This document shows, in pieces, positions 18,181-30,644 of a stretch of 64,000 bases of DNA. Location: the NCBI GenBank assembly GCA_946811185.2, contig OX328108.1, forward strand, positions 21,833,239-21,897,238. Reading direction: 5' to 3'. Each line of letters starts with the position of its first letter. Position 1 is the first letter of the stretch. The notes beneath the pieces are model-generated. The model did no database searches and was not told where the DNA came from. It saw only the letters and a program-made list of their open reading frames with translations. The DNA is from Hippopus hippopus. Taxonomy: Eukaryota > Mollusca > Bivalvia > Cardiida > Cardiidae. Position numbers and translations under genes: made by a program.

Positions 18181-18562
18181 GGTTTGGGGGTTCAGAGATA
18201 GTGAAAGGACAGGTCCGAAATATATTTCTAGTGTTGATTTGATGATATCTTTGAAAAGTGACTGCAACTTTTTTTATTTTTTGAGAACTATTTTGGGCAT
18301 GTTTCCAGAAAAGTAGCATTTCTACCATCCGGAAAGGCCTTCGTTAACAGTTTTTTTTACTAATCATAGTATACGATCTTCGTAAGAGAGGCCCCGACTT
18401 GCAGTTAATGGGTTAAAAATTGTATAAAGAGGGGGGAGGAGGATTTATATTTGAAATGAGGGAAATGAGGGTTTGGGGTCATTGACAATTCTTGAAAATG
18501 GACTTTCTTTTGAATTGGTTTGGCTCTTAAAAGGGCCGTTTTGAAGAAAACGACTTGAATAA

Positions 18563-18892
18563 TTATTCAGAGTCGGAAGAATAATCTGAGTCGGACGCCT
18601 GCACGATTTCCACGGTTTCGTTGAACAGCTCCCGGCGAAGTTCGGCAACCTGGTCAGCTTTGCAATAGGCATAATCATAATACATGTTGCGTGCTCCTTC
18701 AATGACAGCAAGTTTCAGTCGAAGGTTATAGCGGAACGATCTGTTGTTTGCACGTTTTGCCATCTTGTAGCGTTTCTGCACCTCGCCTAGACGTTGGTTC
18801 AGCAAGACGATCTGGTCGCAGGTTTTTCTAAAACGTCGTTCAGTATCACTTAAAGTGAATCGTTTGTCAAGAGCTTTCATTCTTGAAGGCAT
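18563..18892 (-). CDS. Array gene copy 3 (109 aa; A24T, S93T)
   Basis: The most divergent intact copy, with Ala24 to Thr in the first helix and Ser93 to Thr near the tail. Stem-loop 18522-18537, TATA box 18952-18959. Confidence 0.85.
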   Translation of the reverse strand: MPSRMKALDKRFTLSDTERRFRKTCDQIVLLNQRLGEVQKRYKMAKRANNRSFRYNLRLKLAVIEGARNMYYDYAYCKADQVAELRRELFNETVEIVQASDSDYSSDSE

Positions 18893-20290
18893 GTTGATGT
18901 TGTATCGATTTGGATAGCTAGTTGCTAATAACTTTTACGGTAGGCTCGGGCTATATATATTCTCGCATGGTCTAAGACTAATACACTCAAAATGCCAATG
19001 TCATATTATGACACCTAAACATTGTGCCAAAATGAGTTGACACTTAGCTAATTACGCACACGACTTTAGAACAACATCCTCGTTTGCTAATCGATTAGCC
19101 ACGTGGGCATGTAAATGGATTAACAACCTTTTCTTTCACAGTTGTATCAAACCAATAAAATCTACCGTGAAACAGTTATTTATTGATGATTTTTTTTATC
19201 CTAAATTTTGCTGTTCTTTGCTTGCCGGTGAAATATTAAGCTTTATATATATATATTAAATTCTACATGCAAATTTTGGGCGATTGCTGTATCATATCAT
19301 GTTTGCTTATGAAAAAGAAGAAATAGTTTTTCTTCAAGCACGATTTATTTCAGACTCGAGGAAAGACCGGAAAAAACTACCCGAGCAATATTCATAGTTG
19401 ATATGTTCTTCAGTTACACATACTTTCATGTATTACTGAAAACAGCAGATACCGTAGGTTTCACTAAATAGACAGATTCTGTTAGAATGACATCAACCCT
19501 TTCCCAAACAATCCCGACTTTTAACAGCCCTGAGAGAGAAGACTGTAGAAAACGTTGTGGGAAGATGCGGTAACCAGCATTTTCTCCTTTTTCTACGATG
19601 TTTTCTATCTAATCAAATACAAGTTCCACAATTGGGGCCGCGTTTGATTTGTCATTTGCAAAGGCTTTGGATACGAAGGAGTTCATAATTTTGTTGTGTG
19701 GTTAATGGATAAACGTGTAATTATTTTCCCACTTTCCAGGATATGTGAAGCTTTCGATACGAGTGTCGAGAAGTCCTATATTTTCCTGTATTTTTTGGTC
19801 TAACAGCACTACGAACTCTTTCCGGGTCGTAGTAGTCATAAGAAGTCCAAAATAGGCAGCGAGCGCTTCGCCTTCTTCTTATTATTATTATTTTTTTTTT
19901 TTTGGCGGGGTTTGGGGGTTCAGAGATAGTGAAAGGACAGGTCCGAAATATATTTCTAGTGTTGATTTGATGATATCTTTGAAAAGTGACTGCAACTTTT
20001 TTTATTTTTTGAGAACTATTTTGGTCATGTTTCCAGAAAAGTAGCATTTCTACCATCCGGAAAGGCCTTCGTTAACAGTTTTTTTTACTAATCATAGTAT
20101 ACGATCTTCGTAAGAGAGGCCCCGACTTGCAGTTAATGGGTTAAATATTGTATAAAGAGGGGGGAGGAGGATTTATATTTGAAATGAGGGAAATGAGGGT
20201 TTGGGGTCATTGACAATTCTTGAAAATGGACTTTCTTTTGAATTGGTTTGGCTCTTAAAAGGGCCGTTTTGAAGAAAACGACTTGAATAA

Positions 20291-20620
20291 TTATTCAGAG
20301 TCGGAAGAATAATCTGAGTCGGACGCCTGCACGATTTCCACGGATTCGTTGAACAGCTCCCGGCGAAGTTCGGCAACCTGGTCAGCTTTGCAATAGGCAT
20401 AATCATAATACATGTTGCGTGCTCCTTCAATGACAGCAAGTTTCAGTCGAAGGTTATAGCGGAACGATCTGTTGTTTGCACGTTTTGCCATCTTGTAGCG
20501 TTTCTGCACCTCGCCTAGACGTTGGTTCAGCAAGACGATCTGGTCGCAGGCTTTTCTAAAACGTCGTTCAGTATCACTTAAAGTGAATCGTTTGTCAAGA
20601 GCTTTCATTCTTGAAGGCAT
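20291..20620 (-). CDS. Array gene copy 4 (109 aa)
   Basis: Majority protein. Stem-loop 20250-20265, TATA box 20680-20687. It shares promoter variants with copy 2. The short-form spacer lies on its upstream side, between it and copy 5. Confidence 0.85.
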   Translation of the reverse strand: MPSRMKALDKRFTLSDTERRFRKACDQIVLLNQRLGEVQKRYKMAKRANNRSFRYNLRLKLAVIEGARNMYYDYAYCKADQVAELRRELFNESVEIVQASDSDYSSDSE

Positions 20621-21679
20621 GTTGATGTTGTATCGATTTGGATAGCTAGTTGCTATTAACTTTTACGGTAGGCTCGGGCTATATATATTCTCGCATGGTC
20701 TAAGACTAATATACTCAAAATGCCAATGTCATATTATGACACCTAAACATTGTGCCAAAATGAGTTGACACTTAGCTAATTACGCACACGACTTTAGAAC
20801 AACATCCTCGTTTGCTAATCGATTAGCCACGTGGGCATGTAAATGGATTAACAACCTTTTCTTTCACAGTTGTATCAAACCAATAAAAACTACCGTCAAA
20901 CAGTTATTTATTGATGATTTTTTTTATCCTAAATTTTGCTGTTCTTTGCTCGCCGGTGAAATATTAAGCTTTATATATATATATTAAATTCTACATGGAA
21001 ATTTTGGGCGATTGCTGTATTATATCATGTTTGCTTATGAAAAAGAAGAAATAGTTTTTCTTCAAGCACGAAGGAGTTCATAATTTTGTTGTGTGGTTAA
21101 TGGATAAACGTTTAATTATTTTCCCACTTTCCAGGATATGTGAAGCTTTCGATACGAGTGTCGAGAAGTCCTATATTCTCCTGTATTTTTTGGTCTAACA
21201 GCACTACGAACTATTTCCGGGTCGTAGTAGTCAAAAGAAGTCCAAAATAGGCAGCGAGCGCTTCGCCTTATTATCATTATTTTTTTTTTTTTGCCGGGGT
21301 TTGGGGGTTCAGAGATAGTGAAAGGACAGGTCCGAAATATATTTCTAGTGTTGATTTGATGATATCTTTGAAAAGTGACTGCAACTTTTTTTATTTTTTG
21401 AGAACTATTTTGGGCATGTTTCCAGAAAAGTAGCATTTCTACCATCCGGAAAGGCCTTCATTAACAGTTTTTTTTACTAATCATAGTATACGATCTTCGT
21501 AAGAGAGGCCCCGACTTGCAGTTAATGGGTTAAAAATTGTATAAAGAGGGGGGAGGAGGATTTATATTTGAAATGAGGGAAATGAGGGTTTGGGGTCATT
21601 GACAATTCTTGAAAATGGACTTTCTTTTGAATTGGTTTGGCTCTTAAAAGGGCCGTTTTGAAGAAAACGACTTGAATAA

Positions 21680-22009
21680 TTATTCAGAGTCGGAAGAATA
21701 ATCTGAGTCGGACGCCTGCACGATTTCCACGGATTCGTTGAACAGCTCCCGGCGAAGTTCGGCAACCTGGTCAGCTTTGCAATAGGCATAATTATAATAC
21801 ATGTTGCGTGCTCCTTCAATGACAGCAAGTTTCAGTCGAAGGTTATAGCGGAACGATCTGTTGTTTGCACGTTTTGCCATCTTGTAGCGTTTCTGCACCT
21901 CGCCTAGACGTTGGTTCAGCAAGACGATCTGGTCGCAGGCTTTTCTAAAACGTCGTTCAGTATCACTTAAAGTGAATCGTTTGTCAAGAGCTTTCATTCT
22001 TGAAGGCAT
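21680..22009 (-). CDS. Array gene copy 5 (109 aa; D73N)
   Basis: Carries Asp73 to Asn in the second helix (MYYNYAY), marking a subfamily. Stem-loop 21639-21654, TATA box 22069-22076. The spacer on its 3' side is the second short form (junction 21070/21071), giving the 1,389-bp interval to copy 4. Confidence 0.85.
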   Translation of the reverse strand: MPSRMKALDKRFTLSDTERRFRKACDQIVLLNQRLGEVQKRYKMAKRANNRSFRYNLRLKLAVIEGARNMYYNYAYCKADQVAELRRELFNESVEIVQASDSDYSSDSE

Positions 22010-23408
22010 GTTGATGTTGTATCGATTTGGATAGCTAGTTGCTAATAACTTTTACGGTAGGCTCGGGCTATATATATTCTCGCATGGTCTATGACTAATA
22101 CACTCAAAATGCCAATGTCATATTATGACACCTAAACATTGTGGCAAAATGAGTTGACACTTAGCTAATTACGCACACGACTTTAGAACAACATCCTCGT
22201 TTGCTAATCGATTAGCCACGTGGGCATGTAAATGGATTAACAACCTTTTCTTTCACAGTTGTATCAAACCAATAAAACCTACCGTCAAACAGTTATTTAT
22301 TGATGATGTTTTTTATCCTAAATTTTGCTGTTCTTTGCTTGCCGGTGAAATATTAAGCTTTATATATATATATTAAATTCTACATGCAAATTTTGGGCGA
22401 TTGCTGTATCATATCATGTTTGCTTATGAAAAAGAAGAAATAGTTTTTCTTCAAGCACGATTTATTTCAGACTCGAGGAAAGACCGGAAAAAACTACCCG
22501 AGCAATATTCATAGTTGATATGTTCTTCAGTTACACATACTTTCATGTATTACTGAAAACAGCAGATACCGTAGGTTTCACTAAATAGACAGATTCTGTT
22601 AGAATGACATCAACCCTTTCCCAAACAATCCCGACTTTTAACAGCCCTGAGAGAGAAGACTGTAGAAAACGTTGTGGGAAGATGCGGTAACCAGCATTTT
22701 CTCCTTTTTCTACGATGTTTTCTATCTAATCAAATACAAGTTCCACAATTGGGGCCGCGTTTGATTTTGTCATTTGCAAAGGCTTTGGATACGAAGGAGT
22801 TCATAATTTTGTTGTGTGGTTAATGGATAAACGTGTAATTATTTTCCCACTTTCCAGGATATGTGAAACTTTCGGAACGAGTGTCGAGAAGTCCTATATT
22901 TTCCTGTATTTTTTGGTCTAACAGCACTACGAACTCTTTCCGGATCGTAGTAGTCAAAAGAAGTCCAGAATAGGCAGCGAGCGCTTCGCCTTCTTATTAT
23001 TATTATTATTTTTTTTTTTTTGGCGGGGTTTGGGGGTTCAGAGATAGTGAAAGGACAGGTCCGAAATATATTTCTAGTGTTGATTTGATGATATCTTTGA
23101 AAAGTGACTGCAACTTTTTTTATTTTTTGAGAACTATTTTGGGCATGTTTCCAGAAAAGTAGCATTTCTACCATCCGGAAAGGCCTTCGTTAACAGTTTT
23201 TTTTACTAATCATAGTATACGATCTTCGTAAGAGAGGCCCCGACTTGCAGTTAATGGGTTAAATATTGTATAAAGAGGGGGGAGGAGGATTTATATTTGA
23301 AATGAGGGAAATGAGGGTTTGGGGTCATTGACAATTCTTGAAAGTGGACTTTCTTTTGAATTGGTTTGGCTCTTAAAAGGGCCGTTTTGAAGAAAACGAC
23401 TTGAATAA

Positions 23409-23738
23409 TTATTCAGAGTCGGAAGAATAATCTGAGTCGGACGCCTGCACGATTTCCACGGATTCGTTGAACAGCTCCCGGCGAAGTTCGGCAACCTGGT
23501 CAGCTTTGCAATAGGCATAATCATAATACATGTTGCGTGCTCCTTCAATGACAGCAAGTTTCAGTCGAAGGTTATAGCGGAACGATCTGTTGTTTGCACG
23601 TTTTGCCATCTTGTAGCGTTTCTGCACCTCGCCTAGACGTTGGTTCAGCAAGACGATCTGGTCGCAGGCTTTTCTAAAACGTCGTTCAGTATCACTTAAA
23701 GTGAATCGTTTGTCAAGAGCTTTCATTCTTGAAGGCAT
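23409..23738 (-). CDS. Array gene copy 6 (109 aa)
   Basis: Majority protein. Stem-loop 23368-23383, TATA box 23798-23805. One base change 3' of the processing region (GAAAGTGG at about 23340) is shared with copies 15, 19 and 28. Confidence 0.85.
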   Translation of the reverse strand: MPSRMKALDKRFTLSDTERRFRKACDQIVLLNQRLGEVQKRYKMAKRANNRSFRYNLRLKLAVIEGARNMYYDYAYCKADQVAELRRELFNESVEIVQASDSDYSSDSE

Positions 23739-25132
23739 GTTGATGTTGTATCGATTTGGATAGCTAGTTGCTAATAACTTTTACGGTAGGCTCGGGCTAT
23801 ATATATTCTCGCATGGTCTATGACTAATACACTCAAAATGCCAATGTCATATTATGACAGCTAAACATTGTGCCAAAATGAGTTGACACTTAGCTAATTA
23901 CGCACACGACTTTAGAACAACATCCTCGTTTGCTAATCGATTAGCCACGTGGGCATGTAAATGGATTAACAACCTTTTCTTTCACAGTTGTATCAAACCA
24001 ATAAAAACTACCGTCAAACAGTTATTTATTGATGATTTTTTTTATCCTAAATTTTGCTGTTCTTTGCTTGCCGGTGAAATATTAAGCTTTATATATATAT
24101 ATTAAATTCTACATGCAAATTTTGGGCGATTGCTGTATCATATCATGTTTGCTTATGAAAAAGAAGAAATAGTTTTTCTTCAAGCACGATTTATTTCAGA
24201 CTCGAGGAAAGACCGGAAAAAACTACCCGAGCAATATTCATAGTTGATATGTTCTTCAGTTACACATACTTTCATGTATTACTGAAAACAGCAGATACCG
24301 TAGGTTTCACTAAATAGACAGATTCTGTTAGAATGACATCAACCCTTTCCCAAACAATCCCGACTTTTAACAGCGCTGAGAGAGAAGACTGTAGAAAACG
24401 TTGTGGGAAGATGCGGTAACCAGCATTTTCTCCTTTTTCTACGATGTTTTCTATCTAATCAAATACAAGTTCCACAATTGGGGCCGCGTTTGATTTTGTC
24501 ATTTGCAAAGGCTTTGGATACGAAGGAGTTCATAATTTTGTTGTGTGGTTAATGGATAAACGTGTAATTATTTTCCCACTTTCCAGGATATGTGAAGCTT
24601 TCGATACGAGTGTCGAGAAGTCCTATATTCTCCTGTATTTTTTGGTCTAACAGCACTACGAACTCTTTCCGGGTCGTAGTAGTCAAAAGAAGTCCAAAAT
24701 AGGCAGCGAGCGCTTCGCCTTCTTCTTATTATTATTTTTTTTTTTGCCGGGGTTTGGGGGTTCAGAGATAGTGAAAGGACAGGTCCGAAATATATTTCTA
24801 GTGTTGATTTGATGATATCTTTGAAAAGTGACTGCAACTTTTTTTATTTTTTGAGAACTATTTTGGGCATGTTTCCAGAAAAGTAGCATTTCTACCATCC
24901 GGAAAGGCCTTCGTTAACAGTTTTTTTTACTAATCATAGTATACGATCTTCGTAAGAGAGGCCCCGACTTGCAGTTAATGGGTTAAATATTGTATAAAGA
25001 GGGGGGAGGATGATTTATATTTGAAATGAGGGAAATGAGGGTTTGGGGTCATTGACAATTCTTGAAAATGGACTTTCTTTTGAATTGGTTTGGCTCTTAA
25101 AAGGGCCGTTTTGAAGAAAACGACTTGAATAA

Positions 25133-25462
25133 TTATTCAGAGTCGGAAGAATAATCTGAGTCGGACGCCTGCACGATTTCCACGGATTCGTTGAACAGCT
25201 CCCGGCGAAGTTCGGCAACCTGGTCAGCTTTGCAATAAGGATAATCATAATACATGTTGCGTGCTCCTTCAATGACAGCAAGTTTCAGTCGAAGGTTATA
25301 GCGGAACGATCTGTTGTTTGCACGTTTTGCCATCTTGTAGCGTTTCTGCACCTCGCCTAGACGTTGGTTCAGCAAGACGATCTGGTCGCAGGCTTTTCTA
25401 AAACGTCGTTCAGTATCACTTAAAGTGAATCGTTTGTCAAGAGCTTTCATTCTTGAAGGCAT
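25133..25462 (-). CDS. Array gene copy 7 (109 aa; A75P)
   Basis: Unique Ala75 to Pro in the second helix (YDYPY), which might break the helix and reduce function. Stem-loop 25092-25107, TATA box 25522-25529. Leader variants (TTGTAACGATT, GTTGTTAATA) match copies 14 and 18. Confidence 0.82.
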   Translation of the reverse strand: MPSRMKALDKRFTLSDTERRFRKACDQIVLLNQRLGEVQKRYKMAKRANNRSFRYNLRLKLAVIEGARNMYYDYPYCKADQVAELRRELFNESVEIVQASDSDYSSDSE

Positions 25463-26862
25463 GTTGATGTTGTAACGATTTGGATAGCTAGTTGTTAATA
25501 ACTTTTACGGTAGGCTCGGGCTATATATATTCTCGCATGGTCTAAGACTAATACACTCAAAATGCCAATGTCATATTATGACAGCTAAACATTGTGCCAA
25601 AATGAGTTGACACTTAGCTAATTACGCACACGACTTTAGAACAACATCCTCGTTTGCTAATCGATTAGCCACGTGGGCATGTAAATGGATTAACAACCTT
25701 TTCTTTCACAGTTGTATCAAACCAATAAAAACTACCGTCAAACAGTTATTTATTGATGATTTTTTTTATCCTAAATTTTGCTGTTCTTTGCTTGCCGGTG
25801 AAATATTAAGCTTTATATATATATATTAAATTCTACATTCAAATTTTGGGCGATTGCTGTATCATATCATGTTTGCTTATGAAAAAGAAGAAATAGTTTT
25901 TCTTCAAGCACGATTTATTTCAGACTCGAGGAAAGACCGGAAAAAACTACCCGAGCAATATTCATAGTTGATATGTTCTTCAGTTACACATACTTTCATG
26001 TATTACTGAAAACAGCAGATACCGTAGGTTTCACTAAATAGACAGATTCTGTTAGAATGACATCAACCCTTTCCCAAACAATCCCGACTTTTAACAGCCC
26101 TGAGAGAGAAGACTGTAGAAAACGTTGTGGGAAGATGCGGTAACCAGCATTTTCTCCTTTTTCTACGATGTTTTCTATCTAATCAAATACAAGTTCCACA
26201 ATTGGGGCCGCGTTTGATTTTGTCATTTGCAAAGGCTTTGGATACGAAGGAGTTCATAATTTTGTTGTGTGGTTAATGGATAAACGTGTAATTATTTTCC
26301 CACTTTCCAGGATATGTGAAACTTTCGATACGAGTGTCGAGAAGTCCTATATTTTCCTGTATTTTTTGGTCTAACAGCACTACGAACTCTTTCCGGGTCG
26401 TAGTAGTCAAAAGAAGTCCAAAATAGGCAGCGAGCGCTTCGCCTTCTTATTATTATTATTATTTTTTTTTTTTTGGCGGGGTTTGGGGGTTCAGAGATAG
26501 TGAAAGGACAGGTCCGAAATATATTTCTAGTGTTGATTTGATGATATCTTTGAAAAGTGACTGCAACTTTTTTTTATTTTTTGAGAACTATTTTGGGCAT
26601 GTTTCCAGAAAAGTAGCATTTCTACCATCCGGAAAGGCCTTCGTTAACAGTTTTTTTTACTAATCATAGTATACGATCTTCGTAAGAGAGGCCCCGACTT
26701 GCAGTTAATGGGTTAAATATTGTATAAAGAGGGGGGAGGAGGATTTATATTTGAAATGAGGGAAATGAGGGTTTGGGGTCATTGACAATTCTTGAAAATG
26801 GACTTTCTTTTGAATTGGTTTGGCTCTTAAAAGGGCCGTTTTGAAGAAAACGACTTGAATAA

Positions 26863-27192
26863 TTATTCAGAGTCGGAAGAATAATCTGAGTCGGACGCCT
26901 GCACGATTTCCACGGATTCGTTGAACAGCTCCCGGCGAAGTTCGGCAACCTGGTCAGCTTTGCAATAGGCATAATCATAATACATGTTGCGTGCTCCTTC
27001 AATGACAGCAAGTTTCAGTCGAAGGTTATAGCGGAACGATCTGTTGTTTGCACGTTTTGCCATCTTGTAGCGTTTCTGCACCTCGCCTAGACGTTGGTTC
27101 AGCAAGACGATCTGGTCGCAGGCTTTTCTAAAACGTCGTTCAGTATCACTTAAAGTGAATCGTTTGTCAAGAGCTTTCATTCTTGAAGGCAT
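26863..27192 (-). CDS. Array gene copy 8 (109 aa)
   Basis: Majority protein. The leader lacks three bases (GTTGATGTATCG instead of GTTGATGTTGTATCG), moving the TATA box to 27249-27256. Stem-loop 26822-26837. Nearly identical to copy 9, including a CTTACCTAATT variant upstream, so the two are a recent tandem duplicate. Confidence 0.85.
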   Translation of the reverse strand: MPSRMKALDKRFTLSDTERRFRKACDQIVLLNQRLGEVQKRYKMAKRANNRSFRYNLRLKLAVIEGARNMYYDYAYCKADQVAELRRELFNESVEIVQASDSDYSSDSE

Positions 27193-28589
27193 GTTGATGT
27201 ATCGATTTGGATAGCTAGTTGCTAATAACTTTTACGGTAGGCTCGGGCTATATATATTCTCGCATGGTCTAAGACTAATACACTCAAAATGCCAATGTCA
27301 TATTATGACACCTAAACATTGTGCCAAAATGAGTTGACACTTACCTAATTACGCACACGACTTTAGAACAACATCCTCGTTTGCTAATCGATTAGCCACG
27401 TGGGCATGTAAATGGATTAACAACCTTTTCTTTCACAGTTGTATCAAACCAATAAAAACTACCGTCAAACAGTTATTTATTGATGATTTTTTTTATCCTA
27501 AATTTTGCTGTTCTTTGCTTGCCGGTGAAATATTAAGCTTTATATATATATATTAAATTCTACATTCAAATTTTGGGCGATTGCTGTATCATATCATGTT
27601 TGCTTATGAAAAAGAAGAAATAGTTTTTCTTCAAGCACGATTTATTTCAGACTCGAGGAAAGACCGGAAAAAACTACCCGAGCAATATTCATAGTTGATA
27701 TGTTCTTCAGTTACACATACTTTCATGTATTACTGAAAACAGCAGATACCGTAGGTTTCACTAAATAGACAGATTCTGTTAGAATGACATCAACCCTTTC
27801 CCAAACAATCCCGACTTTTAACAGCCCTGAGAGAGAAGACTGTAGAAAACGTTGTGGGAAGATGCGGTAACCAGCATTTTCTCCTTTTTCTACGATGTTT
27901 TCTATCTAATCAAATACAAGTTCCACAATTGGGGCCGCGTTTGATTTTGTCATTTGCAAAGGCTTTGGATACGAAGGAGTTCATAATTTTGTTGTGTGGT
28001 TAATGGATAAACGTGTAATTATTTTCCCACTTTCCAGGATATGTGAAACTTTCGATACGAGTGTCGAGAAGTCCTATATTTTCCTGTATTTTTTGGTCTA
28101 ACAGCACTACGAACTCTTTCCGGGTCGTAGTAGTCAAAAGAAGTCCAAAATAGGCAGCGAGCGCTTCGCCTTCTTATTATTATTATTATTTTTTTTTTTT
28201 TGGCGGGGTTTGGGGGTTCAGAGATAGTGAAAGGACAGGTCCGAAATATATTTCTAGTGTTGATTTGATGATATCTTTGAAAAGTGACTGCAACTTTTTT
28301 TTATTTTTTGAGAACTATTTTGGGCATGTTTCCAGAAAAGTAGCATTTCTACCATCCGGAAAGGCCTTCGTTAACAGTTTTTTTTACTAATCATAGTATA
28401 CGATCTTCGTAAGAGAGGCCCCGACTTGCAGTTAATGGGTTAAATATTGTATAAAGAGGGGGGAGGAGGATTTATATTTGAAATGAGGGAAATGAGGGTT
28501 TGGGGTCATTGACAATTCTTGAAAATGGACTTTCTTTTGAATTGGTTTGGCTCTTAAAAGGGCCGTTTTGAAGAAAACGACTTGAATAA

Positions 28590-28919
28590 TTATTCAGAGT
28601 CGGAAGAATAATCTGAGTCGGACGCCTGCACGATTTCCACGGATTCGTTGAACAGCTCCCGGCGAAGTTCGGCAACCTGGTCAGCTTTGCAATAGGCATA
28701 ATCATAATACATGTTGCGTGCTCCTTCAATGACAGCAAGTTTCAGTCGAAGGTTATAGCGGAACGATCTGTTGTTTGCACGTTTTGCCATCTTGTAGCGT
28801 TTCTGCACCTCGCCTAGACGTTGGTTCAGCAAGACGATCTGGTCGCAGGCTTTTCTAAAACGTCGTTCAGTATCACTTAAAGTGAATCGTTTGTCAAGAG
28901 CTTTCATTCTTGAAGGCAT
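28590..28919 (-). CDS. Array gene copy 9 (109 aa)
   Basis: Majority protein. Same three-base leader deletion as copy 8. Stem-loop 28549-28564, TATA box 28976-28983. Confidence 0.85.
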   Translation of the reverse strand: MPSRMKALDKRFTLSDTERRFRKACDQIVLLNQRLGEVQKRYKMAKRANNRSFRYNLRLKLAVIEGARNMYYDYAYCKADQVAELRRELFNESVEIVQASDSDYSSDSE

Positions 28920-30314
28920 GTTGATGTATCGATTTGGATAGCTAGTTGCTAATAACTTTTACGGTAGGCTCGGGCTATATATATTCTCGCATGGTCTAAG
29001 ACTAATACACTCAAAATGCCAATGTCATATTATGACACCTAAACATTGTGCCAAAATGAGTTGACACTTACCTAATTACGCACACGACTTTAGAACAACA
29101 TCCTCGTTTGCTAATCGATTAGCCACGTGGGCATGTAAATGGATTAACAACCTTTTCTTTCACAGTTGTATCAAACCAATAAAAACTACCGTCAAACAGT
29201 TATTTATTGATGATTTTTTTTATCCTAAATTTTGCTGTTCTTTGCTTGCCGGTGAAATATTAAGCTTTATATATATATATTAAATTCTACATGCAAATTT
29301 TGGGCGATTGCTGTATCATATCATGTTTGCTTATGAAAAAGAAGAAATAGTTTTTCTTCAAGCACGATTTATTTCAGACTCGAGGAAAGACCGGAAAAAA
29401 CTACCCGAGCAATATTCATAGTTGATATGTTCTTCAGTTACACATACTTTCATGTATTACTGAAAACAGCAGATACCGTAGGTTTCACTAAATAGACAGA
29501 TTCTGTTAGAATGACATCAACCCTTTCCCAAACAATCCCGACTTTTAACAGCCCTGAGAGAGAAGACTGTAGAAAACGTTGTGGGAAGATGCGGTAACCA
29601 GCATTTTCTCCTTTTTCAACGATGTTTTCTATCTAATCAAATACAAGTTCCACAATTGGGGCCGCGTTTGATTTTGTCATTTGCAAAGGCTTTGGATACG
29701 AAGGAGTTCATAATTTTGTTGTGTGGTTAATGGATAAACGTGTAATTATTTTCCCACTTTCCAGGATATGTGAAGCTTTCGATACGAGTGTCGAGAAGTC
29801 CTATATTCTCCTGTATTTTTTGGTCTAACAGCACTACGAACTCTTTCCGGGTCGTAGTAGTCAAAAGAAGTCCAAAATAGGCAGCGAGCGCTTCGCCTTC
29901 TTATTATTATTATTATTTTTTTTTTTTGCCGGGGTTTGGGGGTTCAGAGATAGTGAAAGGACAGGTCCGAAATATATTTCTAGTGTTGATTTGATGATAT
30001 CTTTGAAAAGTGACTGCAACTTTTTTTATTTTTTGAGAACTATTTTGGGCATGTTTCCAGAAAAGTAGCATTTCTACCATCCGGAAAGGCCTTCGTTAAC
30101 AGTTTTTTTTACTAATCATAGTATACGATCTTCGTAAGAGAGGCCCCGACTTGCAGTTAATGGGTTAAATATTGTATAAAGAGGGGGGAGGAGGATTTAT
30201 ATTTGAAATGAGGGAAATGAGGGTTTGGGGTCATTGACAATTCTTGAAAATGGACTTTCTTTTGAATTGGTTTGGCTCTTAAAAGGGCCGTTTTGAAGAA
30301 AACGACTTGAATAA

Positions 30315-30644
30315 TTATTCAGAGTCGGAAGAATAATCTGAGTCGGACGCCTGCACGATTTCCACGGATTCGTTGAACAGCTCCCGGCGAAGTTCGGCAA
30401 CCTGGTCAGCTTTGCAATAGGCATAATTATAATACATGTTGCGTGCTCCTTCAATGACAGCAAGTTTCAGTCGAAGGTTATAGCGGAACGATCTGTTGTT
30501 TGCACGTTTTGCCATCTTGTAGCGTTTCTGCACCTCGCCTAGACGTTGGTTCAGCAAGACGATCTGGTCGCAGGCTTTTCTAAAACGTCGTTCAGTATCA
30601 CTTAAAGTGAATCGTTTGTCAAGAGCTTTCATTCTTGAAGGCAT
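30315..30644 (-). CDS. Array gene copy 10 (109 aa; D73N)
   Basis: First of a run of four D73N copies (10-13). Stem-loop 30274-30289, TATA box 30704-30711. The spacer above it carries ATATAAAATTC and TTTTGCGCG variants typical of this run. Confidence 0.85.
   Translation of the reverse strand: MPSRMKALDKRFTLSDTERRFRKACDQIVLLNQRLGEVQKRYKMAKRANNRSFRYNLRLKLAVIEGARNMYYNYAYCKADQVAELRRELFNESVEIVQASDSDYSSDSE

Noticed and set aside
19266..19275. An octamer-like ATGCAAAT in the spacer, as in H2B promoters
   Set aside because: It is about 375 bp upstream of the copy 3 ATG. It is changed in short units (ATGGAAAT) and in some long units (ATTCAAAT), so it is not a convincing element.
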